This document shows positions 1-8,329 of a DNA stretch of 64,000 nucleotides, piece by piece. The translations under genes and the position numbers were made by a program. The DNA is taken from NCBI GenBank assembly GCA_002366835.1, contig DFBZ01000060.1:62001-126000 (forward strand), written 5' to 3'. Numbering within the stretch: position 1 is the stretch's first letter; every line of letters starts with the position of its first letter. The stretch is from Gammaproteobacteria bacterium UBA3067 (GTDB taxonomy: Bacteria > Pseudomonadota > Gammaproteobacteria > Pseudomonadales > UBA3067). The notes under the pieces are model-generated. The model saw only the letters and a program-made list of their open reading frames with translations, had not been told where the DNA came from and made no database searches.

Positions 1-175
1 TTGAGGTTTTATCCCGCACCGATCTTAGACCTGATGTCATAAAGAATAAACTGCCATCAGAATGGTAAACATGAGAGACTTTACCTTTACTGCTTTGCTC
101 ATTTCCTTTGACAATACGAGTATCGGCCAGAGCGACTAATCCCGAATCCACTTTTGCTGCCACACAGAATGTCAT
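1..175 (-). CDS. Proteasome-like Ntn-hydrolase, 5' part only
   Basis: The first 58 codons of a gene run off the left edge. The protein begins MTFCVAAKVDSGLVALADTR, and MTSGLRSVRDKT lies near the visible end. This matches my recollection of the N-terminus of the Anbu/BPH group of bacterial proteasome-like peptidases. In that group Thr2 becomes the N-terminal nucleophile after the initiator Met is removed; here Thr2 is present. GGTAAGG lies just before the ATG at 175 as a weak ribosome binding site. In many bacteria such genes sit with ATP-grasp, alpha-E and transglutaminase-like genes, which would be outside this window. Family membership is inferred from about 58 residues, and whether the gene is intact cannot be seen. 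Confidence 0.6.
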   Translation of the reverse strand, partial: MTFCVAAKVDSGLVALADTRIVKGNEQSSKGKVSHVYHSDGSLFFMTSGLRSVRDKTS

Positions 176-336
176 TACCTTACCCAACCCCAATCATTTG
201 CTGAAAGTTTCTTTAGCTCGCCGATAACTTACACAGGGCATACCCTACTAGCCCATTACATCACCTCGTAGATAGAGTACTTTCTATGGGCGACCCCCGA
301 CAATATAAGATGACTCATTTAACCTGTTGTAGCAAG
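176..336. other. Intergenic, no gene seen
   Basis: This is the upstream region of the proteasome-like gene. I see no open frame with a ribosome binding site and no clear promoter. It separates that gene from a decayed transposase. Confidence 0.4.
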
Positions 337-687
337 TTAGCCGATCAACAATCCGATGAGCAACATATCTAAAGATATCGTTAACCGGCGTAGATATTTC
401 ATGAACGCCTGAGCCAGCTTCGAGACACCTTTCCTTTTAATCCACCTGACAAGCTCCTCTGCATACCCTTGCGCAGATTGCTGCCTATTCTTCTTTTCCC
501 TGAGTTGCTCAAGATAAAAAAGCGTACCCGCCGGATCAAAAAATATTTTTGAAAGTGAAAAATAGAATCAATCCAACTTTCAGGCTGAATGCCTAAACGC
601 TGCAAAACAGGTGGTAACTGGCTATTGATGGCCCCTCGCTTATCTTCTTATAAAGTGCGCTCCTCCCAAAATTAACCTTTCCAGTCG
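337..687 (-). pseudogene. REP-associated tyrosine transposase (RAYT) C-terminal remnant
   Basis: Read on the minus strand in pieces, the region encodes EDKRGAINSQLPPVLQRLGI, then QPESWIDSIFHFQKYF, then after a frameshift FDPAGTLFYLEQLREKK and AQGYAEELVRWIKRKG, ending at a stop at 337-339. The DKRGAI-LPP-LxRLGI-W pattern is typical of the segment that follows the Y1 catalytic domain in IS200-like RAYT transposases. A TAA interrupts the frame just before EDKRGAI, and at least one frameshift follows near position 540. The catalytic N-terminal part with the HUH and Tyr motifs is not found upstream. The copy is therefore a decayed fragment. The family call is from memory of the motif, without an alignment. 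Confidence 0.5.
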
Positions 688-775
688 TCTTCCTTATTGG
701 CCATACCCGCCACGGCTTCATTTAAACGGCGCGCCCTCCCCTAGAGTCCCTCCAAGATGATAAAACAACGACAGG
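688..775. other. Intergenic, degenerate sequence
   Basis: Short minus-strand coding-like scraps with stops are present, for example ARRLNEAVAGMANKEDD. No complete gene can be supported. Confidence 0.3.
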
Positions 776-869
776 ACACCCATAACAACATTGTTGGGCG
801 TACTAAGGGCTAAATAAAATGAAGTCCCTACTATCGGAACTATATTTTTCACCCCTCCCCAAGTGCGCC
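776..869. repeat. Direct repeat, left copy flanking exporter block
   Basis: This segment resembles 8245-8329 in the same orientation. Both begin ACrCCCATAA, share the exact 18-mer TAAGGGCTAAATAAAATG, continue ArGTCCCTA-type sequence, then ACTATA and TTTT, and end GTGCGCC. Inside each copy the sequence around AAATAAAATG can pair (AAGGGCT with AGTCCCT here), so each may fold as a hairpin. The two copies bracket the exporter operon and the channel gene. They may be ends of a mobile unit or two copies of a small palindromic element. Confidence 0.6.
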
Positions 870-909
870 TTTTCTAAAACCAAAAGAACATTCTCGCTTT
901 TCATTATCT

Positions 910-2079
910 TTATCCGAACTGCCTTTTAAAACGCCAAACACCAAATATAAACACCACACTTCCTAGCAGGGAAAGGCTCAACAATGAATCCCATAAAACG
1001 GCCAAACCCGCCCCTTTAAGTAATATGTCATAGGCCATTTCAATATAGTAATAGAGAGGAGAAAAATACATAGCCTGGCGAATACCGTCAGGCATTGCTT
1101 CTGGTGGTGTCCAAGCACCGGACAACAAAATAATAGGCATCATAATCATCATGACTAACATAGCCGCCTGAGCTAAATTCCGACTTATAGTTGAAATAAA
1201 AAGCCCTAAACCCGACATTGCAAAGGTATAAAGCGCCGTTACCAAAAAAAATAGCGGCAAACTTCCTTTTATTGGAATTTCAAAAAAACCATAAAGAACA
1301 AGCCCAACACACAGCGCTGTACCTATTAAGATAACCAGGGTCATGGAAATGACTTTAGGCAGCAATATTTGTATCGGTGTTAGCGGCGAAACCAACAATT
1401 GCTCAATCGTTCCTCGCTCTTTTTCCCTTACCGCTGCAGCAGCAGGCAGCAACATTGCCAAGACAGTAATGACCGTTAGTAATTCTGAAATTGACATAAA
1501 CCAGGCATCTTTCTGGTTGGGGTTGTACCAGACACGATGACGATCATCGACCATTGGCACCGCTTCCAGACTCTCTCCTGTTAAACCCATTCGCTGTAGC
1601 GCAGCATCAAAACCATACTGACCAATAATCTGCGCACTGTAACTGGCCGCCAGGGTACCAAGGATAGTATTGCTGGCATCAACCTGTACTTGTACAGCCG
1701 TCGGCTTTCCTTGAAGCAAGTCATGTTGAAACTTTGGGGGTATATCGAGTACGACCAAGGCCTCACCGTGATCTAATAATCGAACCCCTTCCTTCTCATT
1801 AAGAATCTCACCCAGCATCTTAAAATAAGGTGGTTGAAAGCGATAAATAAGCTCTCGCGAAGCCATGCTATGGTCTGCGTCATGCACCACAATAGCGCCT
1901 TGATTAAGATCCATCTTAACCCCACCTGCCATCATCACATCCAAGGTAAATAGATAAAGAACGGCACAGACCAAGACGGTATCACGCCCGAGTTGCAATA
2001 ACTCTTTACCTGTCATGGCAGCCATTCTTGACCACCAGTGATAGCGCTTTCCTTCTATGATTCGTGCCATAAGACTCAT
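910..2079 (-). CDS. ABC-2 type exporter permease (YbhR-like)
   Basis: This is a 389-residue inner-membrane permease. It has an N-terminal membrane segment (residues ~33-53), a large periplasmic part, and a C-terminal block of about five helices containing the ABC-2 hallmark AAAAVREKERGTIEQLLVSP, where the EKERGT motif faces the ATPase. It would form the transmembrane half of a drug or metabolite exporter with the adjacent permease, in the manner of E. coli YbhS/YbhR. Its start overlaps the stop of the upstream permease by 4 bases (ATGA), implying translational coupling. GGGTG lies 6 bases upstream. It is the last gene of the five-gene operon. The substrate cannot be read from sequence. Confidence 0.88.
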   Translation of the reverse strand: MSLMARIIEGKRYHWWSRMAAMTGKELLQLGRDTVLVCAVLYLFTLDVMMAGGVKMDLNQGAIVVHDADHSMASRELIYRFQPPYFKMLGEILNEKEGVRLLDHGEALVVLDIPPKFQHDLLQGKPTAVQVQVDASNTILGTLAASYSAQIIGQYGFDAALQRMGLTGESLEAVPMVDDRHRVWYNPNQKDAWFMSISELLTVITVLAMLLPAAAAVREKERGTIEQLLVSPLTPIQILLPKVISMTLVILIGTALCVGLVLYGFFEIPIKGSLPLFFLVTALYTFAMSGLGLFISTISRNLAQAAMLVMMIMMPIILLSGAWTPPEAMPDGIRQAMYFSPLYYYIEMAYDILLKGAGLAVLWDSLLSLSLLGSVVFIFGVWRFKRQFG

Positions 2080-3230
2080 GCTTTCACCCGTTTATGGAAA
2101 AGGCTAAAAGAGGCAAGCCATAGTACAAGCGTATAAAGTAGTAATGCGGCAGCATGCGTCCACAATTCGTCCATTCCTACGCCTTTAAGGAAACCCCCCA
2201 GTGTAATCTCGGTGTAGTACATGGCGGGAAATAGATGTGCTTCAAATTTCGAGGCTGCATCCATAGAGGCAATCGGCACCATTAACCCAGAATAAAGTAT
2301 TGCTGGCACCATGGTCACCAAGACGGTAATCATCATCGCGGATACCTGCGTTTTTGCAATCAAGGAGACCAGTAAGCCAATACCGGTTGTACAGGTGACG
2401 TAAATAACAGAGGCGATAAAGAAAAAGACGGGATCACCTTTGAACGGTGCGCCAAAAATAAAGATGGCCATCAGCCAGAGAATCACCACATTGATGCAGG
2501 AAATGACAACATAAGGGAATAATTTACCTATCAAAAATTCACCACGGGTGATGGTTGATGAATAAATATTATAAATTGAGCCATTCTCTTTTTCTCTTAC
2601 AACCCCCAGTGCGGTTAAAAGTGGCGGCATCATCAAGAGAATAAACATCATCATTAATGGTGCGATAGACCAAATACTCTTGATCTCCTGATTGTACAAA
2701 TATCGAAGCTGTATTTTTATGGGGCTAACAAACCCGGCAACCTTTTCGGGTGTTGTACCCATTTTCTGACTCATATAAGCCGTTAATAATTGGGTATTGA
2801 ATGCGTTATTAATGGCCGCCACATAACCTTTACTGATTGATGCACGGGATGGAAATGTACCATCAATGAGTGATTCAACCGCGATAGGCCGACCTGACAA
2901 AAGTGTTTGTTGGAACTTTGGCGGTACGATAATCGCAAAACGAATTTTACTGCCTGCTATTAAGTTATCGATCTCTCTCTCATTTGCAACATCGCCTTGA
3001 TAATCAAAATAGCGAGAATCAATAAATAGATGGAGATAATCACGGCTCATTGCGGAACGATCTTGGTCAAGGATGGCAAAAGGAATATTTTCAACATCCA
3101 TCTTAATGCCATAGCCAAAAACCAGCATCATTGAAATGGGTGCGACAAAAGCAAGAGAGAAAAACAGACGGTCGCGCAGAATCTCCCGCCACTCTTTAAA
3201 AGCCAATATCTTAACCCGATTAATATTCAT
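2076..3230 (-). CDS. ABC-2 type exporter permease (YbhS-like)
   Basis: The product is a 384-residue permease paralogous to the one that follows it. It has a first helix at residues ~23-43, a periplasmic domain containing FAIIVPPKFQQTLLSGRP, and a C-terminal helix bundle preceded by GVVREKENGSIYNIYSS, the ABC-2 coupling motif. The ATG follows the stop of the dual ATPase by 2 bases, with GGAG as ribosome binding site. The pair of unequal permeases served by a single two-domain ATPase is the arrangement known for YbhFSR and YhiI/RbbA-type systems. The role as half of an efflux channel is established for the family; the cargo is unknown. Confidence 0.88.
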   Translation of the reverse strand: MNINRVKILAFKEWREILRDRLFFSLAFVAPISMMLVFGYGIKMDVENIPFAILDQDRSAMSRDYLHLFIDSRYFDYQGDVANEREIDNLIAGSKIRFAIIVPPKFQQTLLSGRPIAVESLIDGTFPSRASISKGYVAAINNAFNTQLLTAYMSQKMGTTPEKVAGFVSPIKIQLRYLYNQEIKSIWSIAPLMMMFILLMMPPLLTALGVVREKENGSIYNIYSSTITRGEFLIGKLFPYVVISCINVVILWLMAIFIFGAPFKGDPVFFFIASVIYVTCTTGIGLLVSLIAKTQVSAMMITVLVTMVPAILYSGLMVPIASMDAASKFEAHLFPAMYYTEITLGGFLKGVGMDELWTHAAALLLYTLVLWLASFSLFHKRVKA

Positions 3231-3232
3231 GG

Positions 3233-5209
3233 CTACTCCACTTCGTTTTCGTGCGTCATGATTTGATGGATAAACACATCCTCTAAACTTGGCGGGCGTG
3301 GTGAAATCGAGTGCAAAGAAATATGACTTGCCGTTAATAATGGCTCAATTTGTTGACGCACTTGTTGAGACTCTTTTGCAAGCAAGTGAATTTTTTTACC
3401 AAATAGAGCTGCCTCGTCAAAACCAGCCTGTTCAATTAACTTAAGCGCCAATAAAGGCTGATCTGTGCTTACTTCTAAAAGCTCTCCAGCGGCTTCTACT
3501 AAAGCCACCTTCATCTGCGCCGGTGTTGCATCAGCAATGATACGACCCGCATACATCAGCGCTAAATGGTCACAGTGTTCTGCCTCGCTCATATGGTGTG
3601 TGGTAACGAGGATGGCCACCTGCTCAACACGCGCCATCTGAATCAAAATATCCCAAAAACGTCGCCGCCCTACTGGATCAACACTCGAGGTTGGCTCATC
3701 CAAAAATAATACTTTTGGCTTGTGTACCAAGGCACAGCCTAATGCTAATCGTTGACGGATTCCCATCGGTAATGCACCCGCCAAACGCTTCTCGACACCT
3801 TGCAGTCCCGCTGTCTCAATAACCCAATCGACTCGCTGCTTTAACTGTTTACGAGGTACCGCATAAATACGTGCATAGAGGCGAATATTTTCTAGCACGG
3901 TCATATCCTGATAGAGAGAAAATGCCTGAGACATATAACCAATACGCTCTTTAATTGCCTGAGTGGCGCGCAGCATATCTTGTCCAGCCACCTTGCCTTC
4001 CCCACCAGTCGGTCGCATGATGCCCGTCAGCATTTTAAATACCGTTGATTTACCCGCACCATTAGCACCGAGAAGACCAAAAATCTCACCCTGTTTAACT
4101 TGAAAGCTGACCTGATCTACTGCCCTGAAGGCACCAAAATTACGGCATAGATTCTCTGCTTCAATGGCTAACCCATCTTTTTTCGATGCATCTATTTCAC
4201 TTTCTTTATGCGTGTTAATTGCTGGCGCTGTATCACTATCGGTCAAATTAGCCTGGCTTAACAAGGCTATAAACGCATCTTCCATCTCAGGCTGTGAGGC
4301 ATGTATCGCACTAACTTCCTGGTTTGATAATAAAGATTTTACCTGCTTAATCGCGGTCTCTTCTTCCTGCCCCTCAGCAAACACCCGTAGCACTGCACCC
4401 ACGGCTTCAACCTGTTGAAAGATGGGTTTGAGTTGTGACAAAGCAGCCGCTTGAGGATGAGCCACTAGCTCAACCAGTGTGCCTGGAACTTTGGCAATAA
4501 TTTTTTCTGGTTCACCTGCGGCAATCACTTTCCCCTCGTACATTAAGGAAAGCTGTTGAAAACGGGTGGCTTCATCCATATAGGCCGTAGACACCAAAGC
4601 AGAAATATTCTGCTCCCGTAATAACTCCGTCAAAATAGCCCAGAAATCGCGACGCGAAACGGGGTCAACACCCGTCGTCGGCTCATCTAAAATAATAAGC
4701 TCAGGTTCATGAATTAAGGTGCAGACCAGACCCAGTTTTTGCTTCATTCCCCCTGATAACAACTTCATTGGTCTATCAGTAAATTTCTCTAAGCGGGTCA
4801 TGGCCAATAACTTACACTTTCGGCTAATGAGCTGTTCGGGGGATACCTCTCGAAGTTGGGCAAAAAAATCGATATTTTCTTCTACCGATAATTCTCCATA
4901 AAGGTTTTGCCCCAAACCCTGCGGCATAAAGCCAATTCGCCCTTTAACTGATTCAGCACTCGCCTCCGAAGAGATCAACGTACCAAAAACCTCAACGCTA
5001 CCGCTGTCGTAGGTCAGTATTCCTGAGATCGCTTTCATCAACGAGCTTTTACCCGCCCCATCAGGGCCGATTAAGCCGTAAATTTCACCCTTCTTAATTG
5101 CAAAACTAACCCCTTCCACTGCGGTCTGTTTACGATAGCGCTTATGGAAGTTTTGAACATTGACAATCGAATCAGGCTGAGCGGATATCACCAACGTGGC
5201 TTCTCCCAT
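3233..5209 (-). CDS. Dual ABC ATPase of an ABC-2 exporter (YbhF-like)
   Basis: This fused protein has two nucleotide-binding domains. The first has Walker A GPDGAGKSS, signature LSGGMKQKLGL and Walker B LIILDEPTTG. The second has Walker A GANGAGKST, a signature-region variant ALPMGIRQRLALG and Walker B VLFLDEPTSS. The second domain lacks a canonical LSGGQ, as I recall for other YbhF-type proteins. A longer reading starts at 5227, but AGAAGG is placed six bases before the ATG at 5207-5209, so I choose 5209. Even so it overlaps the end of the HlyD gene by 22 bases. It energises the two permeases encoded next. Confidence 0.88.
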   Translation of the reverse strand: MGEATLVISAQPDSIVNVQNFHKRYRKQTAVEGVSFAIKKGEIYGLIGPDGAGKSSLMKAISGILTYDSGSVEVFGTLISSEASAESVKGRIGFMPQGLGQNLYGELSVEENIDFFAQLREVSPEQLISRKCKLLAMTRLEKFTDRPMKLLSGGMKQKLGLVCTLIHEPELIILDEPTTGVDPVSRRDFWAILTELLREQNISALVSTAYMDEATRFQQLSLMYEGKVIAAGEPEKIIAKVPGTLVELVAHPQAAALSQLKPIFQQVEAVGAVLRVFAEGQEEETAIKQVKSLLSNQEVSAIHASQPEMEDAFIALLSQANLTDSDTAPAINTHKESEIDASKKDGLAIEAENLCRNFGAFRAVDQVSFQVKQGEIFGLLGANGAGKSTVFKMLTGIMRPTGGEGKVAGQDMLRATQAIKERIGYMSQAFSLYQDMTVLENIRLYARIYAVPRKQLKQRVDWVIETAGLQGVEKRLAGALPMGIRQRLALGCALVHKPKVLFLDEPTSSVDPVGRRRFWDILIQMARVEQVAILVTTHHMSEAEHCDHLALMYAGRIIADATPAQMKVALVEAAGELLEVSTDQPLLALKLIEQAGFDEAALFGKKIHLLAKESQQVRQQIEPLLTASHISLHSISPRPPSLEDVFIHQIMTHENEVE

Positions 5210-6111
5210 TCGACACCTTCTTTCCATTGAATCACTGCATCAGCAGGTAGCCCTGGTGTTAGCCTGTGGTCCGGATTCTCTGTCAAATATAGTTTGACCG
5301 CATAGACCAACTTAACGCGCTCATCAGGTGTCTGTACCTCTTTAGGAGTAAATTCAGCACGGGATGCGATATAACGTACGGTTGCGGGAAAGGGGGCATC
5401 AGGAAAGGCATCGCTATAAATACGAGCAGGTAGACCTAAACGTATTTTTCCGATCTGTTTTTCTGGAACATAAACTTTCAGATAAAGCCGATCAAGATCA
5501 ACAATATCAAAGAGTGGGCTACCTGCCGCGACTACCTCGCCTTCATCGACAATCCGGGTCGTAATAACTCCTTTTGCAGGGGCATGAATTGTTAAATCAT
5601 CCTTTAAACTGAGCACCTCTTGAAGCGTTGCCGCAGAGACCCCGCACTGTGCATGTGCGGCAGCCAATCTATCTTTATCAACTTCCCATGCTGATGTTGC
5701 CCGTTCGGCCGCTTGCTTACTCACTGAATGTTTATGTTGCAGGTTTTGTAGGCGAACCTTATCACGCTTACTTTGTTGCTCAGATACCTCCGCTGCACGA
5801 CATAGTGCATCAGCCGCAACAAGCCCTTGTTTGGCTTGTAATACTTTTGCATTGATTTGGGCATCATCTAGCTTGACAAGAATCTGCCCTTTCTTAACTT
5901 CATCACCCTCACGGGCTTTCAGCTCGATAATTTTCCCCCCTATTTTTCCGGCAACCGTGTAGTGGTCGCCTTCAATCCGACCGTTCGCTTGAACAAGCCC
6001 TTTTGGCAGGAGTGTTACACGAAAGAATGACCACCAAACAGCAATAAAAACGCCTACGACTGTCACCATAAAAGTTAACGTTATTATTTTCTTCATTAAA
6101 TTATGCATCAT
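5188..6111 (-). CDS. HlyD-family membrane fusion protein (YbhG-like)
   Basis: The product is a 307-residue periplasmic adaptor anchored by one N-terminal helix (residues ~8-30). A first half-lipoyl strand contains GKIGGKIIELKAREGDEVKKG, followed by a coiled-coil hairpin (residues ~75-160) rich in Lys, Gln and Glu. The second half-lipoyl motif, APAKGVITTRIVDEGEVV, is followed by a beta-barrel domain. It should bridge the inner-membrane ABC permeases to the TolC-like channel encoded immediately upstream. The start lies 11 bases after the TolC-like stop codon behind AAGGGAAG. Length and domain order fit the family. Confidence 0.87.
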   Translation of the reverse strand: MMHNLMKKIITLTFMVTVVGVFIAVWWSFFRVTLLPKGLVQANGRIEGDHYTVAGKIGGKIIELKAREGDEVKKGQILVKLDDAQINAKVLQAKQGLVAADALCRAAEVSEQQSKRDKVRLQNLQHKHSVSKQAAERATSAWEVDKDRLAAAHAQCGVSAATLQEVLSLKDDLTIHAPAKGVITTRIVDEGEVVAAGSPLFDIVDLDRLYLKVYVPEKQIGKIRLGLPARIYSDAFPDAPFPATVRYIASRAEFTPKEVQTPDERVKLVYAVKLYLTENPDHRLTPGLPADAVIQWKEGVEWEKPRW

Positions 6112-6122
6112 CTTCCCTTCAT

Positions 6123-7403
6123 TTAGAGTTCACCAATTGCCCACTTCTGCCTCAGTCCTGCCAAAACCGCATCAAAAATAGCATTTGAATGATTATATTC
6201 GCTTAGTGTCCGCAAATTTTCTGCATCCAGAACTTCTGTGTTGGTAGACAGCCCATTCCCATAACGATCTTGATTGACCCTCAAGTTCTCTGCAGCCTGT
6301 TTAATACTTTTATTTGTCACAGCAATCCGTTTCTCTGTTTCTTGCCCATCTAACCAATACTGCCTAACTTGTAACTTTATTTGAGTTGATAAATCTTCAC
6401 GTTTCGCTCGTAGCACTGCGGCCTGATGCGCCATTGCAGAAGCTTTGTGATGAGTAACACCCTCAAATAATTTCCATTCCATACCCACACTGGCCTGCCA
6501 CTGACCTTCATGAACCTGATATGGGTTTTGTTGGTAAGCATAGCCCCCGCTTAAAGCCAGTTGCGGCCCGGTTTCAGCGCGTATGGCAGCTACCTGATGG
6601 TGATGCGCGTTGATTTGCTGCTGCAACAGTTTCAGTTCATCCCTATTTTTTATCGCTCTCTCAGTCAATACATCAAGCGATTCACTAAAAGGTTCTATTG
6701 TAACCCTCTCTAAATAAACTGGCTGATTCAGTGGTCTAGCCATAAAACGATTATAAGCCGAATGAGCAATATTCAAGTTGTTCTCAACCTGAATCGCTTG
6801 TTGTTTCGCATCAGCTAGAGCAACCTCGGCAGCAAGCAAATCATTTTGTGAAACCATTCCTTGCTGATACAGGTTTTTTACATCGTTGCGATGTGCTTCA
6901 AGGCTTACAACATGGCTTTTAGCAACCTCCAAGCTTTTAGATACACGGAGCACCATCACATAAGTTTCAGAAACCTTTAGCTTCAAGTTTATTTTCTTAC
7001 TTGATTCCAGTATTCGTGAAGCTTGAAAAGCCGCATCAGCTGCTTCGATACTTTTACTAATACGGCCACTGGTATATAGAGGCAAACTAGCCATTGCCCT
7101 ATACGAATAGCTCTCTTTTTTAGCGATAGGAAAAGTAACCGATGAACCACCAAGAGAGGCCACTGATGCAGGTTCATTCTCTAGCCTGCTATATCCAGAC
7201 TGTAACGATAAAACAGGTAAGCGGAGCGACTTAGCAGCCTCTAACTGCTGGCCTGAAGCCGCACTGTTTTCAGCTGCTGCCTTAAGTGTATTGTTAACAC
7301 GCAAGGCAAGCTCCCAAGCATCTTGTAAGGCTTCTGCTGATGCAAAAACAGGAAAAATCAAACAACTTAGCAACAATAAACGTGAACATTCTTGATGATT
7401 CAT
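6123..7403 (-). CDS. TolC-family outer membrane efflux protein
   Basis: This is a 426-residue protein with a signal peptide (residues 1-~24, ending FASAEA). Two duplicated OEP halves follow, rich in long amphipathic helices, as expected for a TolC trimer subunit. It is the first gene of the operon TolC, HlyD, dual ATPase, permease, permease, so the cluster is a self-contained tripartite exporter. CGGAG stands six bases before the ATG. No regulator gene lies between it and the next gene upstream, unlike E. coli ybh, which has a TetR-type gene (cecR) in the operon. Confidence 0.87.
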   Translation of the reverse strand: MNHQECSRLLLLSCLIFPVFASAEALQDAWELALRVNNTLKAAAENSAASGQQLEAAKSLRLPVLSLQSGYSRLENEPASVASLGGSSVTFPIAKKESYSYRAMASLPLYTSGRISKSIEAADAAFQASRILESSKKINLKLKVSETYVMVLRVSKSLEVAKSHVVSLEAHRNDVKNLYQQGMVSQNDLLAAEVALADAKQQAIQVENNLNIAHSAYNRFMARPLNQPVYLERVTIEPFSESLDVLTERAIKNRDELKLLQQQINAHHHQVAAIRAETGPQLALSGGYAYQQNPYQVHEGQWQASVGMEWKLFEGVTHHKASAMAHQAAVLRAKREDLSTQIKLQVRQYWLDGQETEKRIAVTNKSIKQAAENLRVNQDRYGNGLSTNTEVLDAENLRTLSEYNHSNAIFDAVLAGLRQKWAIGEL

Positions 7404-7603
7404 AAATATCTCCGAAATGATTTACTTTCCACTTCGTCAAATTGGAAATAACAACCAAATGCCACCCAGTACGGCTCCCACAAACCCCAGCAAGAAAAAA
7501 AAGGTAGCCCCATTAGCAATGGTGTTTTATTACTTCAAATGATAACCGTTTGTATTAAAAGGGCTTAATTTGAAGATTTTCAAGAAAAGTGAAGATTAAA
7601 TTC

Positions 7604-7621
7604 CAATTTTAGAGGTGCCCT
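7604..7621. repeat. Terminal-repeat remnant, AGGGCACCTCTAAAA family
   Basis: The sequence CAATTTTAGAGGTGCCCT is the same type as the right end of the element at 58816-58957 and both ends of the palindrome at 9542-9578. Only one end is visible here, so it is a solo end or decayed copy in the spacer upstream of the exporter operon. Confidence 0.45.
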
Positions 7622-7640
7622 ATTGTTCATTGAACCACTA

Positions 7641-8168
7641 TTAGCTCCCTGCATTATCCGTAATCCTAGAACGCATCGCTTTTCCCTTTTTTGTTTTCAA
7701 GTGTTCCATATGCTTTATGAGAGAATCTGTTGTGTCTTTTAGAAGCTCTAACTCTTCTATAGTTAAGTCATCAAGTTGTTCAAGATTGTACTCAATTATA
7801 TCTATGATTTGCTTTGATGGACGTTGCAATGGACGCATAAAATACGCAGTAATCGTGGAAACAATTGCACCGAAGAAGAGCATAGATCCGAGAACTATCC
7901 ATATTGCACCTATAATTTCGGATATTCCATTTACGGGCATATCAGCAATTCCAGCAGTGGAAAAAGCCGCTATACCCCAATACAAGGCTCTTCCGTACGA
8001 CGTTATCGTTGTGCCCTCTGCTCCACTTTCACCAAAATATAGCCCAGCAGCAAAGAACATCCATAATATGACTAATAGGAAGGTCAATTTCAAAATTGGA
8101 GTATGTACAACAACATCTCGGATGAATCTTCTACTTCTCCTCGAAAGGAGTCTATTTTTCTTTTCCAT
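7641..8168 (-). CDS. Two-helix potassium-channel-like protein with altered filter
   Basis: The protein has 175 residues: a basic N-terminus, a first helix (~25-45, LTFLLVILWMFFAAGLYFG), a pore-helix region ALYWGIAAFSTAGIADMP, a second helix (~85-112) and a ~60-residue acidic, probably coiled tail. The architecture matches the Ion_trans_2 two-transmembrane potassium channel family, where the selectivity filter is TVGYGD. Here the equivalent residues are TAGIAD, so both Gly-Tyr-Gly carbonyl-filter positions are changed. It may be a non-selective or non-conducting channel, or a decayed one. GGAG stands nine bases before the ATG. The last codons coincide with a repeat-like sequence at 7653-7674. 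Confidence 0.7.
   Translation of the reverse strand: MEKKNRLLSRRSRRFIRDVVVHTPILKLTFLLVILWMFFAAGLYFGESGAEGTTITSYGRALYWGIAAFSTAGIADMPVNGISEIIGAIWIVLGSMLFFGAIVSTITAYFMRPLQRPSKQIIDIIEYNLEQLDDLTIEELELLKDTTDSLIKHMEHLKTKKGKAMRSRITDNAGS
7653..7674. repeat. Possible remnant of ATAATCCTAGAA-type element
   Basis: ATTATCCGTAATCCTAGAAC matches the left arm of the palindromic element at 24288-24365 (ATCATCCATAATCCTAGAAA) with two or three differences. It covers the last codons of the channel-like gene. With a single arm only, this could be chance. Confidence 0.3.
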
Positions 8169-8244
8169 TTATGAACGCTCCAACACGATAGTTATAGGAT
8201 TTCTAAATCTAACGGTAATCCCCCACTTATGAAACAACTACAGA

Positions 8245-8329
8245 ACGCCCATAAAATCATTTCCGAGAGTGTTAAGGGCTAAATAAAATGGAGCTCCTAA
8301 TATCTTTACTATAGTTTTGTAGGTGCGCC
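8245..8329. repeat. Direct repeat, right copy flanking exporter block
   Basis: This is the partner of 776-869, in the same orientation. The shared core is TAAGGGCTAAATAAAATG, with GTGCGCC at the end. Here TTAAGGGCT and AGCTCCTAA can pair across the AAATAAAATGG loop, using bases changed relative to the left copy, so hairpin capacity appears kept in both. It lies just upstream of the channel gene. Confidence 0.6.

Noticed and set aside
776..869. Integron attC site
   Set aside because: The repeat has GTTAAGG-like sequence in one copy but not the required RYYYAAC/GTTRRRY pair, and no integrase is nearby.
7440..7520. A minus-strand hydrophobic peptide (TFFFLLGFVGAVLGGIWLLF)
   Set aside because: Two in-frame TAA codons precede it and no start codon or ribosome site is present; possibly a relic only.
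7717..8232. A 171-codon plus-strand frame opposite the channel-like gene
   Set aside because: It is antisense to a gene with a clear fold and ribosome site; its own sequence shows no recognisable domain.
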